Assembly (NCBI GenBank): GCA_025548565.1
Contig: JAJLPB010000009.1
Location: forward strand, 248,001 to 312,000
DNA from: Rugamonas sp. A1-17
GTDB taxonomy: Bacteria; Pseudomonadota; Gammaproteobacteria; Burkholderiales; Burkholderiaceae_D
Reading direction: 5' to 3'
DNA length: 64,000 nucleotides
Position numbers and translations under genes: made by a program. Within the stretch, counting starts at the first letter, position 1; the number at the start of each line of letters is the position of its first letter. The notes under the pieces were generated by a model. The model was not told the origin of the DNA and made no database searches. It worked only from the letters and a program-made list of their open reading frames with translations. Shown here in pieces: positions 24,349 to 33,978 of the stretch.

Positions 24349-24369
24349 AATCGCCGTTACCTTTTTGAA

Positions 24370-25512
24370 TTAATCCTTCTCACGCGACGCAACGCGCATG
24401 GGTTGCGCCGCGCCATACATCAGCGTGCGCCACAGCCACTCCAGCGGGCCATAGCGGTAATGCCGCAACCACCAGGCGCTTGCCGCCATCTGGGCCGCGT
24501 ACACGCCCAGGCCGAGCAGGAACACGGGCGCGGCGCCGAGCCGGCCGAACTGTCCCAGCCCGTAGCCGAAGAAAATGTAGCCGAAGATCAGCGACTGGGC
24601 GATGTAGTTGGTGAACGCCATCCGGCCCAGTGGGGCGAAGACGTGCAGCACGCGGCGTTGCGCCAGCAACAGCACCGTGGCCGCGTAGCCGGTGGCCAGC
24701 AGGGTCTGGCCCATGCCTGCGGCGGCCGCATCCAGCATCGACAAGGCCGCGCCGCCCGTCACGCCGGCCACGGCGATGGCGGCCAGCAGGCGCCGATGCC
24801 GCTCCGGTTTGCGTGCGACGCCGGTCCGCCACGCCAGCGCGCCCAGCAGGAACAGCGCCAGGGTGCGCGGGAAAATATAGATGTGCAGGGGCAGCAGATT
24901 CGCGAGCTCGTCAATGCTGAAGCGGTGTATCTCCGCGTAACCGCCCGTCGCGTACACCTGGTTGGCCAGCGCCACGTGCTGCTGGAACCAGGCGGCCTCC
25001 GGCCACGGTATTCCGACCGGCACCATGCCGATGTACAGATACAGCGCGAACATGCCAGCCGCCGCGACCGCCAGCGCCCACACCGGCGCCGCCAGCAGCG
25101 GCAACACCAGCAAGCCGCCCAGCGCGTATTCGGTCAGGATATCGCCGTTCCAGATCAGCAGCAGATGCACCAGCCCGAACACCAGCAGCACGGCCAGCCG
25201 CCGCGTCAGCCAGTAGCGCGGACGCCCGGTCCCGGCCAGCTGCTCGAACTGCACCGCCAACCCCAGGCCGAACAGCAAGGAAAACACCGCGAAGGCCTTC
25301 ATCTCGAAACCGGCGCGCACCAGGGTTTCGACCAGTCCGTCCCACCCGCCGGTGCCCGGGTCGGGCGGCAAGAACTGCTGGAAGATCGAGACGCGGAATT
25401 CCGACAGCAGGTTCACCATCAGCACGCCGAACAGCGCCATGCCGCGCAGGATGTCGATCGCGTCGATGCGCTCCCCCTGGCCGTCGACCGCCCTGGCCGT
25501 GGTGGAACTCAT
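24370..25512 (-). CDS. DUF418 family inner membrane protein
   Basis: A 380-residue protein with about eight to ten transmembrane helices. The start RIDAIDILRGMALFGVLMVNLLSEF and the end APLGRMAFTNYIAQSLIFGYIFFGYGLGQFG...WLRHYRYGPLEWLWRTLMYG are typical of YeiB/DUF418 proteins. Function of the family is undefined; some members sit with transport or antibiotic genes. A second DUF418 protein is at 30386-31591. It is 13 bases after the PKD lipoprotein gene and may share its transcript. Confidence 0.9.
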   Translation of the reverse strand: MSSTTARAVDGQGERIDAIDILRGMALFGVLMVNLLSEFRVSIFQQFLPPDPGTGGWDGLVETLVRAGFEMKAFAVFSLLFGLGLAVQFEQLAGTGRPRYWLTRRLAVLLVFGLVHLLLIWNGDILTEYALGGLLVLPLLAAPVWALAVAAAGMFALYLYIGMVPVGIPWPEAAWFQQHVALANQVYATGGYAEIHRFSIDELANLLPLHIYIFPRTLALFLLGALAWRTGVARKPERHRRLLAAIAVAGVTGGAALSMLDAAAAGMGQTLLATGYAATVLLLAQRRVLHVFAPLGRMAFTNYIAQSLIFGYIFFGYGLGQFGRLGAAPVFLLGLGVYAAQMAASAWWLRHYRYGPLEWLWRTLMYGAAQPMRVASREKD

Positions 25513-25525
25513 CGCGCGCCGACGC

Positions 25526-27187
25526 CTAGCGATACACGAGATAGAACTTCAGGCCGCTGGCGTTCTGCGCCGCCCCGCCCGTTTGCACGAGCGCCACATG
25601 GTTGCCCGCCGCGCTGTGGAAAATATTGCGGGCATAGCTCTGCTGCCCATCCAGCAGCGGCAGCGACAGATCGCCGGCAAACAGTATCAGCTCGCCCGTG
25701 TAGCGCTTATAGCTGGACGGATAGGTAACGGCGTAGTCGGGATAGCTGCCGGGCGTCCCGGTCAGCGCCAGGGTTTCCAGTTCCGGCGACTGGCTCAGCG
25801 AGATCAGCGAAGTGCCCAGGTTCAGCGTGCCGGCATAGCGCAGCGTGTCGGCGCGGAAGTAATTGCCGGCGGAGGTGAACACCAGGTCTTCCCGATTCGA
25901 CAGGAACAGCGGGCTGTAGATCGGGTAGTCGCCGTGGTAGGGCGAGTCGCCCAGCGCCAGCACCTTGTTCGCCGCCGGATCCACGGTGAAGTAGGAGATG
26001 TCGGATGGCGACAAGCCGGCCGCCACCGCATACCCCTTGTGGTTGACCTCCGAGTACACGCCGCGCATGGTGCCGTAAAAGAAGCCGCCCGATCCCATCC
26101 ACTCGCTTTGCTGCACCGGCTCGCCGGTGCGCGCATTGATGACCGTCACCGGCGGCGTCACCCATTGCCCGCCGGTCTGCCCCGCCAGGTAGGCGATGCC
26201 GGAATTGGTCAGGAATACTTCGGTATGCGAGCCGCCGGTGGCCGAGGTGTGCAGCACGGTGGTGGTGGTCAGGTCGACCAGCGTCAACAGGCCTTCATGC
26301 AGCACGCCCGCCAGCTTGCCGTCGGCGCTCAGCGCCAGGCTCTTGTATGGCGCCGGCATCAGCACGGTGGCGATCACGCCGCTGAACGGATCGACGATGT
26401 GCAGCGCGTTCGGCGCATCCGACGCCAACACCGCCTTGTCGATCGCCTTGCTGTACGCAGCGGCCTTGGGCGTGAACGGCAGCTGCACCGAGCCGGTCGC
26501 CTGCGCCAGCGCCTTGAGCACCACGCGAGTGCTGAGCGACGACTTGCCATCGCTGAGCTTGAGGATCGCGACATAGGTACCGGCCAGGTCGGGCGTCAGC
26601 GACAAATCGGAACTGTTGGGCTGGGCAATCGTCGCGGTCGAGCCGGCAGGCTTGCTGTCCAGCGTCCATGCATAGCTCAGCTTGTCGCCGTCGAGATCGT
26701 AGCTTGACGCGGCCGAGACCGTGACGCTGCCGCCGGCCAGGATCGTCGCCGAGGTCTTATCGATCACCGCCACCGGCAATTGATTGCTGACCTGGACGGT
26801 CAGGTCCTGCTCGGCGTACAGGCCGGCGGGATCAGCGACGCGCACGCGCACCACGTAGGTCCCCATGCGGTCGGGAACAAATTTAACGGTGGCGGCATTG
26901 CCAGCCTGCAGCGACAACGCGCTGTCGACAGGCTTGCTCTGCAAGGTCCAGGTATAGGTCAGCGCGCCGCCTTCCGGATCGCTGCTGCCGAGCGCGCTGA
27001 GCGCGACTTCGACGCCCAGCGTCGGGGTCGCCGCGTCCGCCGCCAACGCCAGCACCGCTTTCGGCGCCGCATTCACCGGCGGCGCGGCGGCCGGCGAGGA
27101 GCCACCACCGCCGCCACAGCCAGCGAGCGCCAGCAAGCCGAGCGCCAGCAACACCGCGTTGAGTTTATTTAAATGTGCAATATTCAT
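25526..27187 (-). CDS. Lipoprotein with two PKD-like domains and a C-terminal propeller-like region
   Basis: A 553-residue predicted lipoprotein: lipobox LLALAGCGGGGG at about residue 24 with a flexible Gly/Ala/Pro spacer. Two Ig-like PKD-type domains follow (about residues 40-135 and 136-230), each with ALTYTWTLQSKP or LSYAWTLDSKPAGS and the ending GTYVVRVRVADP or GTYVAILKLSDG. The rest (about 240-553) is repetitive beta sequence resembling a surface propeller (TVLHTSATGGSHTEVFLTNSG, AVAAGLSPSDISYFTVDPAANKVLALGDSP). Likely a cell-surface adhesion or binding protein. Exact function unknown. Confidence 0.82.
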   Translation of the reverse strand: MNIAHLNKLNAVLLALGLLALAGCGGGGGSSPAAAPPVNAAPKAVLALAADAATPTLGVEVALSALGSSDPEGGALTYTWTLQSKPVDSALSLQAGNAATVKFVPDRMGTYVVRVRVADPAGLYAEQDLTVQVSNQLPVAVIDKTSATILAGGSVTVSAASSYDLDGDKLSYAWTLDSKPAGSTATIAQPNSSDLSLTPDLAGTYVAILKLSDGKSSLSTRVVLKALAQATGSVQLPFTPKAAAYSKAIDKAVLASDAPNALHIVDPFSGVIATVLMPAPYKSLALSADGKLAGVLHEGLLTLVDLTTTTVLHTSATGGSHTEVFLTNSGIAYLAGQTGGQWVTPPVTVINARTGEPVQQSEWMGSGGFFYGTMRGVYSEVNHKGYAVAAGLSPSDISYFTVDPAANKVLALGDSPYHGDYPIYSPLFLSNREDLVFTSAGNYFRADTLRYAGTLNLGTSLISLSQSPELETLALTGTPGSYPDYAVTYPSSYKRYTGELILFAGDLSLPLLDGQQSYARNIFHSAAGNHVALVQTGGAAQNASGLKFYLVYR

Positions 27188-27247
27188 TATTTATCAACCA
27201 AATTAATATTGCACAAATAGTATCTATTTGTTTTCCAAAAGGCAAGT

Positions 27248-29230
27248 TCAGCGGCGAAACTTCTTCGGCTGGCGCTTGCGCAGCGCGGAGTTCTGGTCTT
27301 GCAGCATCGCGTCCACGCGCTCGGACGCCTGGCGCGACAGCTGCTGGGCGCGCTCGGTGTCGGGGAAATACTCGGGCTGACGATAGGCCAGCCACGCGTA
27401 GGCCGAATACATGCGGCAGGCGTCCTCCACCTCCTGCAGCGACATGTAGTGCAGCGGCACCTGCTCCGTCTTGATCGGCGTGATTTTCTTGGCGGCCAGC
27501 GCCGTCGCCCAATGCTCCCACGCGCGCTGCAGCGACGGCACCTTGGACGAGATCGGCACCAGCGACAGCGCGAACTTCTCGGCCACCGTCAGCTCCAGCG
27601 TGTCGAGCCAGGCCGCGCGCTCGAACTGGTCCTCGGTGATGCGCGGATAGAAGAAGCCATCCGGCACGTCGATGTTGTGCACGAAACGCTTGAGCAGCTT
27701 GGCCAGCGCGTGCTCGTTGGTCACCGACGAGATCCGGTGCAGATGCTCCAGCGTCGGCGCCACGGCGAAGCCGGTGGTCTTGAGCGGCACCGGCTTTTCC
27801 TTCAGCAGCGAGCGCACCACGCTGTGGGTCTCGTTGTCGTAGCCGGCCACCAGGCCTTCCTCGTGCACGCCGAAGCGCCCCGCCCGGCCGGCGATCTGGC
27901 GCGCCAGCGCGGCCGGGATTTCCTCCTCCTCGTAGCCGTTGTACTTGACCGAGGTGGTCATGACGATGCGCGCGATCGGCATGTTCAGGCCCATCGCGAT
28001 CGCGTCCGTGCCCACCACCACGTCGGCCGCGCCGTCGCGGAAGCGCTGCGCCTGCGCGCGCCGCACCTCCGGCGACAGGTTGCCGTAGACCGTGGCCACC
28101 GACAGGCCCAGCTCGGTCACCATGTCGCGCCACATCAGCACCTCGCGGCGCGAGAAACAGATCACCGCGTCGCCCCGCCGCAAATTGCTCAGCTTGCGCA
28201 CGGCGGTCGGCTCGACGGACAACGGGCCTTTACGCTTGAGCACATGGACCTCCAGCTCGCACTCCAGCCGCGCCGCCAGCACCTCGATCGCGCGCCGCGC
28301 TTCCGGCGCGCCCACCAGGTACACCACCTGCGCCGGCGCGCCGCAGACGGCGGCGGTCCAGGCGGCGCCACGGTCGCGGTCGGCCAGCATCTGGATCTCG
28401 TCGATCACCGCCACATCGACCGGGGTGCGGGTGTCGAGCATCTCCACCGTGCTGGCCACGTGCGTGGCGCCCGGCACCAGGCGGCGCTCCTCGCCCGTCA
28501 CCAGGCTGACGGCCAGCGGCTTGCCGTGCGCCTCCATGGCCTGCAACCGTTCGTAGTTTTCCAGCGCCAGCAGCCGCAACGGCGCCAGGTAGACGCCGCT
28601 GGGCGCCTTGGCCAGCGCTTCGATGGCCTGGTGGGTCTTGCCGGAATTGGTCGGACCCAGCAGCGCGACGAAGCGCCGCTTCATGCGCCGCGCCACGTCG
28701 AACGAGGCCGGATATTCGGCCAGGTTGATGCTCTGGCGGGTACGCTCGGCGTGCTGCTCCTCCATCTCGCGCTCGACGGCGTGCTCCAGGCGTTGCCGGA
28801 TGCGGTCGAAGACGATGCCGGCCGGCTCGGAAATCTGCATGTCCGCCAGCGCGCCGAGGAAGGGTTGCGCATCGAGGCCGCAATCGTCGCAGGCGTCGGC
28901 CATCTCCTGCACGAAGGCGCTGACATAGCCGCGCAGCTCCTCGCCGACGGCGTCGCTGGCGCGCTCCAGCAGCAACTGGGAGCGGGTATCGGCGTCCATC
29001 TTGCGCCACTTGGACGCCTTGGCCAGCACGCCCTGCGCCGGCACCAGGTCGTAAGGGACCCGCAAGCCGTTATACGACACCACCCCGCTCAAGCGCAGGA
29101 ACACGCGGCCCTCCTGCCGCGCCAGCACGACGCCCCGGGCGCTCAAACCGAGCCGGTGCATCAGATCGTCGTCTTCCCCCTGATCGCTGTCTGTGGCGGA
29201 GTGATGCGGTGCTGGGGAGGAATTGCTCAT
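27248..29230 (-). CDS. SUV3-like ATP-dependent RNA helicase
   Basis: A 660-residue superfamily 2 helicase. Walker A is GPTNSGKT (residues 192-199), motif II is DEIQ (277-280) instead of DEAD, motif V VVVGTDAIAMGLNMPI and motif VI QIAGRAGRFG are intact. LAPLRLLALENYERL, STVEM and the C-terminal ALSLVPISSKV...WATALA region match SUPV3L1/Suv3, the helicase of the mitochondrial degradosome. The N-terminal 180 residues are less conserved and mostly helical. The tail is basic (RKRQPKKFRR). A role in RNA turnover is inferred from the family. Confidence 0.88.
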   Translation of the reverse strand: MSNSSPAPHHSATDSDQGEDDDLMHRLGLSARGVVLARQEGRVFLRLSGVVSYNGLRVPYDLVPAQGVLAKASKWRKMDADTRSQLLLERASDAVGEELRGYVSAFVQEMADACDDCGLDAQPFLGALADMQISEPAGIVFDRIRQRLEHAVEREMEEQHAERTRQSINLAEYPASFDVARRMKRRFVALLGPTNSGKTHQAIEALAKAPSGVYLAPLRLLALENYERLQAMEAHGKPLAVSLVTGEERRLVPGATHVASTVEMLDTRTPVDVAVIDEIQMLADRDRGAAWTAAVCGAPAQVVYLVGAPEARRAIEVLAARLECELEVHVLKRKGPLSVEPTAVRKLSNLRRGDAVICFSRREVLMWRDMVTELGLSVATVYGNLSPEVRRAQAQRFRDGAADVVVGTDAIAMGLNMPIARIVMTTSVKYNGYEEEEIPAALARQIAGRAGRFGVHEEGLVAGYDNETHSVVRSLLKEKPVPLKTTGFAVAPTLEHLHRISSVTNEHALAKLLKRFVHNIDVPDGFFYPRITEDQFERAAWLDTLELTVAEKFALSLVPISSKVPSLQRAWEHWATALAAKKITPIKTEQVPLHYMSLQEVEDACRMYSAYAWLAYRQPEYFPDTERAQQLSRQASERVDAMLQDQNSALRKRQPKKFRR

Positions 29231-29366
29231 ATACGATACTCGGGTAGGTGGGCTGAAATTTTAGCAGATCGTTACAGTTGGTGAGAAAGCTAAGCCGGTC
29301 ACCCACCTATAATATTCCGCCTAGGCAATCAGCCTACAACAACAAACAGAAAACAAAAGGGAAAAC

Positions 29367-29681
29367 ATGGGCATGGTATTCTGCCGCGGTTGCGGTAAAG
29401 AAATTCACGAGACAGCACCAACTTGCCCACATTGCGGCGCGCCGCAACATGCCAGCGCCGCCTCCGGTCCGCGCTCGGATAAGGATTACGTCGTTACCGT
29501 GCTGCTGTGCTTCTTCCTGGGCGTATTGGGCGTGCATCGCTTCTACGTCGGCAAGATCGGCACCGGCCTGTTAATGTTGTTCACATTCGGCGGCTTCGGC
29601 ATCTGGGCGCTGATCGATTTTATTATCGTCGTCCTCGGCAACTTCACCGACAGCGACGGCCTCAAAATCAGCAACCGCTAA
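29367..29681 (+). CDS. TM2 domain protein with N-terminal zinc ribbon
   Basis: A 104-residue protein. CRGCGKEIHETAPTCPHCG is a four-Cys zinc ribbon; from residue 38 the TM2 domain follows (VVTVLLCFFLGVLGVHRFYVGKIGTGLLMLFTFGGFGIWALIDFIIVVLG), two helices linked by a short turn with the HRFYVGK motif. Function unknown in bacteria. AAAAGGG precedes the ATG, and TATAAT at 29308-29313 may be its -10. Confidence 0.9.
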   Translation: MGMVFCRGCGKEIHETAPTCPHCGAPQHASAASGPRSDKDYVVTVLLCFFLGVLGVHRFYVGKIGTGLLMLFTFGGFGIWALIDFIIVVLGNFTDSDGLKISNR

Positions 29682-29756
29682 GCGCATTTTTGTCTTTCCC
29701 CCGGATTTCTGGCACCATAGCCCGGTTTACACCGCCGCCGTGCCAGAAATCCCGCC

Positions 29757-30353
29757 ATGCCCTTCTCCCTCGCCACAGCCGTTCACCACGAATTGGTGAT
29801 TAAAAAAAGCCGCTTTATTGCCTGCGTTCAGCCGATGACCGACCGAAGCGCCGCGCAAAAAGTGGTGGCTGAATTATGGGCGCAACATCCAAGTGCCACC
29901 CACGTATGCTGGGCATTATTAGCCGGCGGCCAGTCGGCCGCGGTCGATGATGGCGAACCTAGCGGAACCGCCGGCCGCCCCATGCTCGATGTATTACGCC
30001 ACCAGGATCTGGAAGGCGTATTGGCCACGGTGGTCCGCTATTTTGGCGGCGTTAAACTGGGCGCCGGTGGACTGGTGCGCGCTTATACCGACAGCGTGGC
30101 CCAGGCATTATTAAAATCCGAGAAAATCGCGATTATCAAGCTGCATTATCTGACCTGTACCGCGCCGTATGCGATGGAAGGCATGATACGCCGCGAAATC
30201 GAACTGGCCGGCGCCACTCTCGATAATGTGGCGCATTCCGACCACGTGCAGTTCGAATTCAGCCTCCCCGACAGCGCGGCCGCGCAATTAATCAGCCGAT
30301 TGAATGAAGCCGGCCATGGCCGCATTCAATGGATCGCTCCCGACGACGAATAA
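29757..30353 (+). CDS. yigZ: YigZ/IMPACT family protein
   Basis: A 198-residue protein of UPF0029. VIKKSRFIACVQPM, HPSATHVCWALLAGG, DDGEPSGTAGRPMLDVLRHQDLEGVLATVVRYFGGVKLGAGGLVRAYTDSVAQAL are the diagnostic stretch, and the second half is an EF-G domain IV-like fold. Eukaryotic IMPACT regulates GCN2; the bacterial role is unknown, perhaps ribosome related. Codon use here is more AT-rich than in flanking genes. Confidence 0.92.
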   Translation: MPFSLATAVHHELVIKKSRFIACVQPMTDRSAAQKVVAELWAQHPSATHVCWALLAGGQSAAVDDGEPSGTAGRPMLDVLRHQDLEGVLATVVRYFGGVKLGAGGLVRAYTDSVAQALLKSEKIAIIKLHYLTCTAPYAMEGMIRREIELAGATLDNVAHSDHVQFEFSLPDSAAAQLISRLNEAGHGRIQWIAPDDE

Positions 30354-30385
30354 CACGGTTGGCGGCCATCGCCGCCGTTCGCCCT

Positions 30386-31591
30386 TCATAAGCTGTTTTT
30401 TGGTATATTCGCGCCAATATTTGGCATGACTTCGCTCTGGGCACCGATCCAGGTGGCTTTGTGCCACAGCGTTTCAAGCGGTCCCTGCTTGTGCCGGGCC
30501 AGCCACCAGACGCTGAACTGCCGTTGCAGCACCGCCAGCGTCAGCCCGATCGCCAGCGCGAAACTGGCGCCCGTATATTGATACATCCCCAGGCCGAAGC
30601 CATAATAAATCGACGTGCCGATGATGGATTGCACCACATAACTCGTCAAACTCATACGGCCCAATGGCGAGAATATACTCAGCCAATTGCCCGCATAGGA
30701 TAGCAGCGTAAAACCGGATACCAGCACCGCCATAAACGCCACGTTCGACCACGAAGTCACGATCTCCAATAATGGACGGCGGACCGCCGCGCCGATATGC
30801 CACAGATCGGGATTGCTTTTCAGCAGATATAGCGGAATAAACGCCAGCGCGGCAATAAGCAAAGCTTTGCGCCAGAATGTCTTATTCACAGTGGATGAGA
30901 TAAATAATCCATTTCTGCCGGCCAGCATACCCAGCATAAATAATGCAGGGATCTGGAATATGCGACCATTTTCCCAGCTCCAGCGTATTACGCCTATTTT
31001 TCCGTTAGTTAAATTCCCCATCCAGACGTCGAATGCGGAACCATGCGCCATGTATTTTTCGGCACGGCCGAAATATGCCCAGGAAGCGGGATTGGCGAGC
31101 TTCTCGTCTGGATTAGGCAACGCCTGATAGAATTCCAGCCAGGCGTGCGGCAACAATAATAACAATCCGGCGATGCATAACACCGCCCCGCTGCGCAAAC
31201 GCGCCACCGGTATCAGCGCCAGTCCCAATACGGCGTAAATACTGAGAATATCGCCGTGATAAAACATGGAATTGAACAGACCGAATCCCAGCAATAACAC
31301 CATGCGCCAGGCAAAACGGGCGCGGAAATCTTCGCCGCGCAGTGCACGGTTGTGGTCCTGGATGTAAAACGTCAGCCCGAACAGCAGCGCAAAGATCGCG
31401 TACGACTTGCCGCCAAACAGGAAGAACAGGCTGTCCCAGATCATCTTGTCCACCGCCACCAGCCAGGCGGGCAATCCAGCGGGAAGAAAATAGAAATCGA
31501 AATGCTCGATGTTGTGCAGAAGCATGATCGAGACGATGGCGAAGCCGCGCAGGGCATCGATCACATCCAGACGGGAAGAGTTGGCGCGCAT
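30386..31591 (-). CDS. DUF418 family inner membrane protein, second copy
   Basis: A 401-residue multi-pass protein related in layout to the one at 24370-25512: RLDVIDALRGFAIVSIMLLHNIEHFDFYF at the start, FAPLFGLTF-like YAIFALLFGLTFYIQDHNRAL, and SPLGRMSLTSYVVQSIIGTSIYYGFGLGMYQYTG with WLARHKQGPLETLWHKATW at the end. Its sequence is distant from the first copy and its codon use is noticeably AT-richer, so it is more likely a separate acquisition than a local duplication. Convergent with yigZ. Function unknown. Confidence 0.9.
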   Translation of the reverse strand: MRANSSRLDVIDALRGFAIVSIMLLHNIEHFDFYFLPAGLPAWLVAVDKMIWDSLFFLFGGKSYAIFALLFGLTFYIQDHNRALRGEDFRARFAWRMVLLLGFGLFNSMFYHGDILSIYAVLGLALIPVARLRSGAVLCIAGLLLLLPHAWLEFYQALPNPDEKLANPASWAYFGRAEKYMAHGSAFDVWMGNLTNGKIGVIRWSWENGRIFQIPALFMLGMLAGRNGLFISSTVNKTFWRKALLIAALAFIPLYLLKSNPDLWHIGAAVRRPLLEIVTSWSNVAFMAVLVSGFTLLSYAGNWLSIFSPLGRMSLTSYVVQSIIGTSIYYGFGLGMYQYTGASFALAIGLTLAVLQRQFSVWWLARHKQGPLETLWHKATWIGAQSEVMPNIGANIPKNSL

Positions 31592-31665
31592 GATGTTCCA
31601 TCAACCTTAGCAAAGTGAATAGAACGCCAAGTGTAGAATGGAAACGCTCCCAGAGGTGCGTTTTT

Positions 31666-33975
31666 TCAGGCCCGGCGCGCCGCCGGCGCGCAATACCTGG
31701 CCACGGTCAGGACCATGTCCTCGAACTCGATCGGCTTGGCGATGAAGTCGTCGACGCCGGCGGCGCGGCACTCGTCGCGCTCGGCTTCCAGCACATTGGC
31801 CGTGAGCGCCAGGATCGGCAAACTGCGGTAGCCCCGCGCGCGCAACAGGCGCGTGGCCTCGTTGCCGTCCATGACCGGCATTTGCATGTCCATCAACACG
31901 GCGTCATAGAACGGCCCGTTCATCACCTGGTCCACGCCTTCGCGACCGTTGTTGGCCACGTCCACTTCCGCGCCCTCCAGCTGCAGCAAGGCGCAGGCGA
32001 CTTGCTGGTTGAGCGGATTGTCCTCCACCAGCAGCAGCCTCAGCCCGGACAGCCGCAGCCCCGCCGACGCGGCGGCCTCCGGCACTGCCGCGGGCGGCGC
32101 CGCGTCCACCGAACCGCCCTGTGGCGCGACCCGTTGCAGCGCTTCGTGCAGCATGGCCGGCGTCAGCGGCTTCATCAGCACCAGGTCCAGCACGCCGGCA
32201 TCCTGCTGCATGCGCTGATGCAGTCCATGGGTGGCCTCGGCAGCGGCCAGCGCGACGAATGGCGCCGACGTCTGCCGGCGCAGGCGCGCCACGTCATCCC
32301 AGCTGTCCACGCCGTCGAACAGAAACAATTCATAGGCGGCCCCGGCGCGCAGCAAGGGCAGCGCGCCGGCCGTGTCCGCGACCCAGTCGGCCTGGCCGCC
32401 GAAGCCGGCGATCATCGCCACCAACAGCTGCCGCGACCGTTCGCCGGCGCCGACCACCAGCACCTTCAATGGCAGCTGCGCGCGCGGCTCGCCCTGCTCC
32501 ACCCTGCCGTACGACAGCGTGAACGAAAACGTGCTGCCTTCGCCGGGCGCACTCTCGACCTGCAGCTCGCCGCCCATCAGGCGCACCAGCCGCTGGCTGA
32601 TGGCCAGGCCGAGGCCGGTGCCGCCGAAGCGCCGCGTGGTCGAGCTCTCGGCCTGCGTGAAGGAATCGAAGATGCTGCCCTGCTGCTCGGGCGCGATGCC
32701 GATGCCGGTGTCGCGCACGAAGAAGTGCAGCCGGACCTGCTGGTCGTCGCCGTCCCCCAGGCGCACGCCCACCACCACCGAGCCGCGCTCGGTGAACTTG
32801 ACCGCGTTGCCGGCCAGGTTCACCAGCACCTGGTTGAGCCGCAGCGCGTCGCCCAGCACGTCGGACGGCAGCGCCGGGTCGAGGTCGAACAGCACTTCGA
32901 CCGGCTTGTCCTGCACGCTGGCGCCGAGGATCAGCGCCAGGTTGCGCAGCATCTGTTCCAGGTTGAACGGCACCCGCTCCAGCACCAGGTTGCCGGTTTC
33001 GACCTTGGAGAAATCCAGTATGTCGTTGAGGATGCCCAGCAGCGAATGGGCCGCCGCATAGGTCTTGTCGACATAGTCGCGCTGCTGCGGGCTCAGCTCC
33101 GTCAGCCGCAGCAGGTGCTGCATGCCGAGGATGCCGTTCATCGGCGTGCGGATCTCGTGGCTCATGGTGGCCAGGAACTGGCTCTTGACGCGCGTGGCCG
33201 TCTCGGCCCGGTTGCGTTCGACCAGCACCGCGTCGCGCTCGCGCGACAGCTCCTCGGTGCGCTCGCGCACGCGCGCCTCCAGCGTCTCGTGCCCCTGCCG
33301 GATCGCCTGCGACATATGGTTGAAGGCGCGCGTGGCCTGGGCGATCTCGTCGTCGCCCACCACCTCCAGCTGGCCGCCCAGCTGGCCGGCCGCGATCATC
33401 TGCGCGCCGTGCGTGAACTGCGCGATCTGGCGGATCAGATAGCGCCCCAGCAGCAGCGAGAACAAGGCCACCATCGCCATCTCCAGCGCGGCCAGGCCCA
33501 GGCTCCAGCGCTGGGCCGCCGCCAGCGTCTGCTCCAGGCTGGCGACATCGAGTCCGAGCCGCACGCTGCCATAGGTGACGCCGGCCACCGCCACCGGGCT
33601 GCTGACGGCGAACATGCCGTCGGCCGCCTCGGACAGCGACGCGTGCGGCACGAAGGGCTTGGCCAGCGCCTCCGGCCGGCCCGCCTCCACCAGCACGCGC
33701 TGGTCGGCGTCGAGCACCTGGGCGTACAGCGTGCCCTCGGTGCCGCTGAGCTGGCGCGCGAACGATTGCAAGCCTTCCAGGTCGTGGCTGATCACCGCGT
33801 CGCGCGACATGGCGGCAAAGGTCTCGGCCGTCACGCGCGCGTGGCGCAGCACCTGCTGCTCGTTGGACTCGCGCAAAAAATGCAGCACGCTGAACACCAG
33901 CACGCCCAGCAACAACAACTCGATCAGCGCGATGCCGAGGATGGTCTTGGCGCGGAAGCTCAGGGCCAGCCGCAT
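31666..33975 (-). CDS. Hybrid sensor histidine kinase with HAMP and two receiver domains
   Basis: A 769-residue membrane kinase. A first transmembrane helix (about 11-32), a periplasmic domain of about 140 residues, a second helix (about 183-205), HAMP, coiled coil, then HisKA with [19 protein letters not shown] and the HATPase domain ([25 protein letters not shown]). A degenerate receiver follows ([12 protein letters not shown], without the acidic pair), then a complete receiver ([11 protein letters not shown] ... [12 protein letters not shown] ... LALTAN ... KPIE). The phosphate presumably passes to an Hpt protein elsewhere. It lies 3 bases after a PhnD-like binding protein gene, which probably supplies the ligand signal. 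Confidence 0.93.
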   Translation of the reverse strand: MRLALSFRAKTILGIALIELLLLGVLVFSVLHFLRESNEQQVLRHARVTAETFAAMSRDAVISHDLEGLQSFARQLSGTEGTLYAQVLDADQRVLVEAGRPEALAKPFVPHASLSEAADGMFAVSSPVAVAGVTYGSVRLGLDVASLEQTLAAAQRWSLGLAALEMAMVALFSLLLGRYLIRQIAQFTHGAQMIAAGQLGGQLEVVGDDEIAQATRAFNHMSQAIRQGHETLEARVRERTEELSRERDAVLVERNRAETATRVKSQFLATMSHEIRTPMNGILGMQHLLRLTELSPQQRDYVDKTYAAAHSLLGILNDILDFSKVETGNLVLERVPFNLEQMLRNLALILGASVQDKPVEVLFDLDPALPSDVLGDALRLNQVLVNLAGNAVKFTERGSVVVGVRLGDGDDQQVRLHFFVRDTGIGIAPEQQGSIFDSFTQAESSTTRRFGGTGLGLAISQRLVRLMGGELQVESAPGEGSTFSFTLSYGRVEQGEPRAQLPLKVLVVGAGERSRQLLVAMIAGFGGQADWVADTAGALPLLRAGAAYELFLFDGVDSWDDVARLRRQTSAPFVALAAAEATHGLHQRMQQDAGVLDLVLMKPLTPAMLHEALQRVAPQGGSVDAAPPAAVPEAAASAGLRLSGLRLLLVEDNPLNQQVACALLQLEGAEVDVANNGREGVDQVMNGPFYDAVLMDMQMPVMDGNEATRLLRARGYRSLPILALTANVLEAERDECRAAGVDDFIAKPIEFEDMVLTVARYCAPAARRA

Positions 33976-33978
33976 GGC

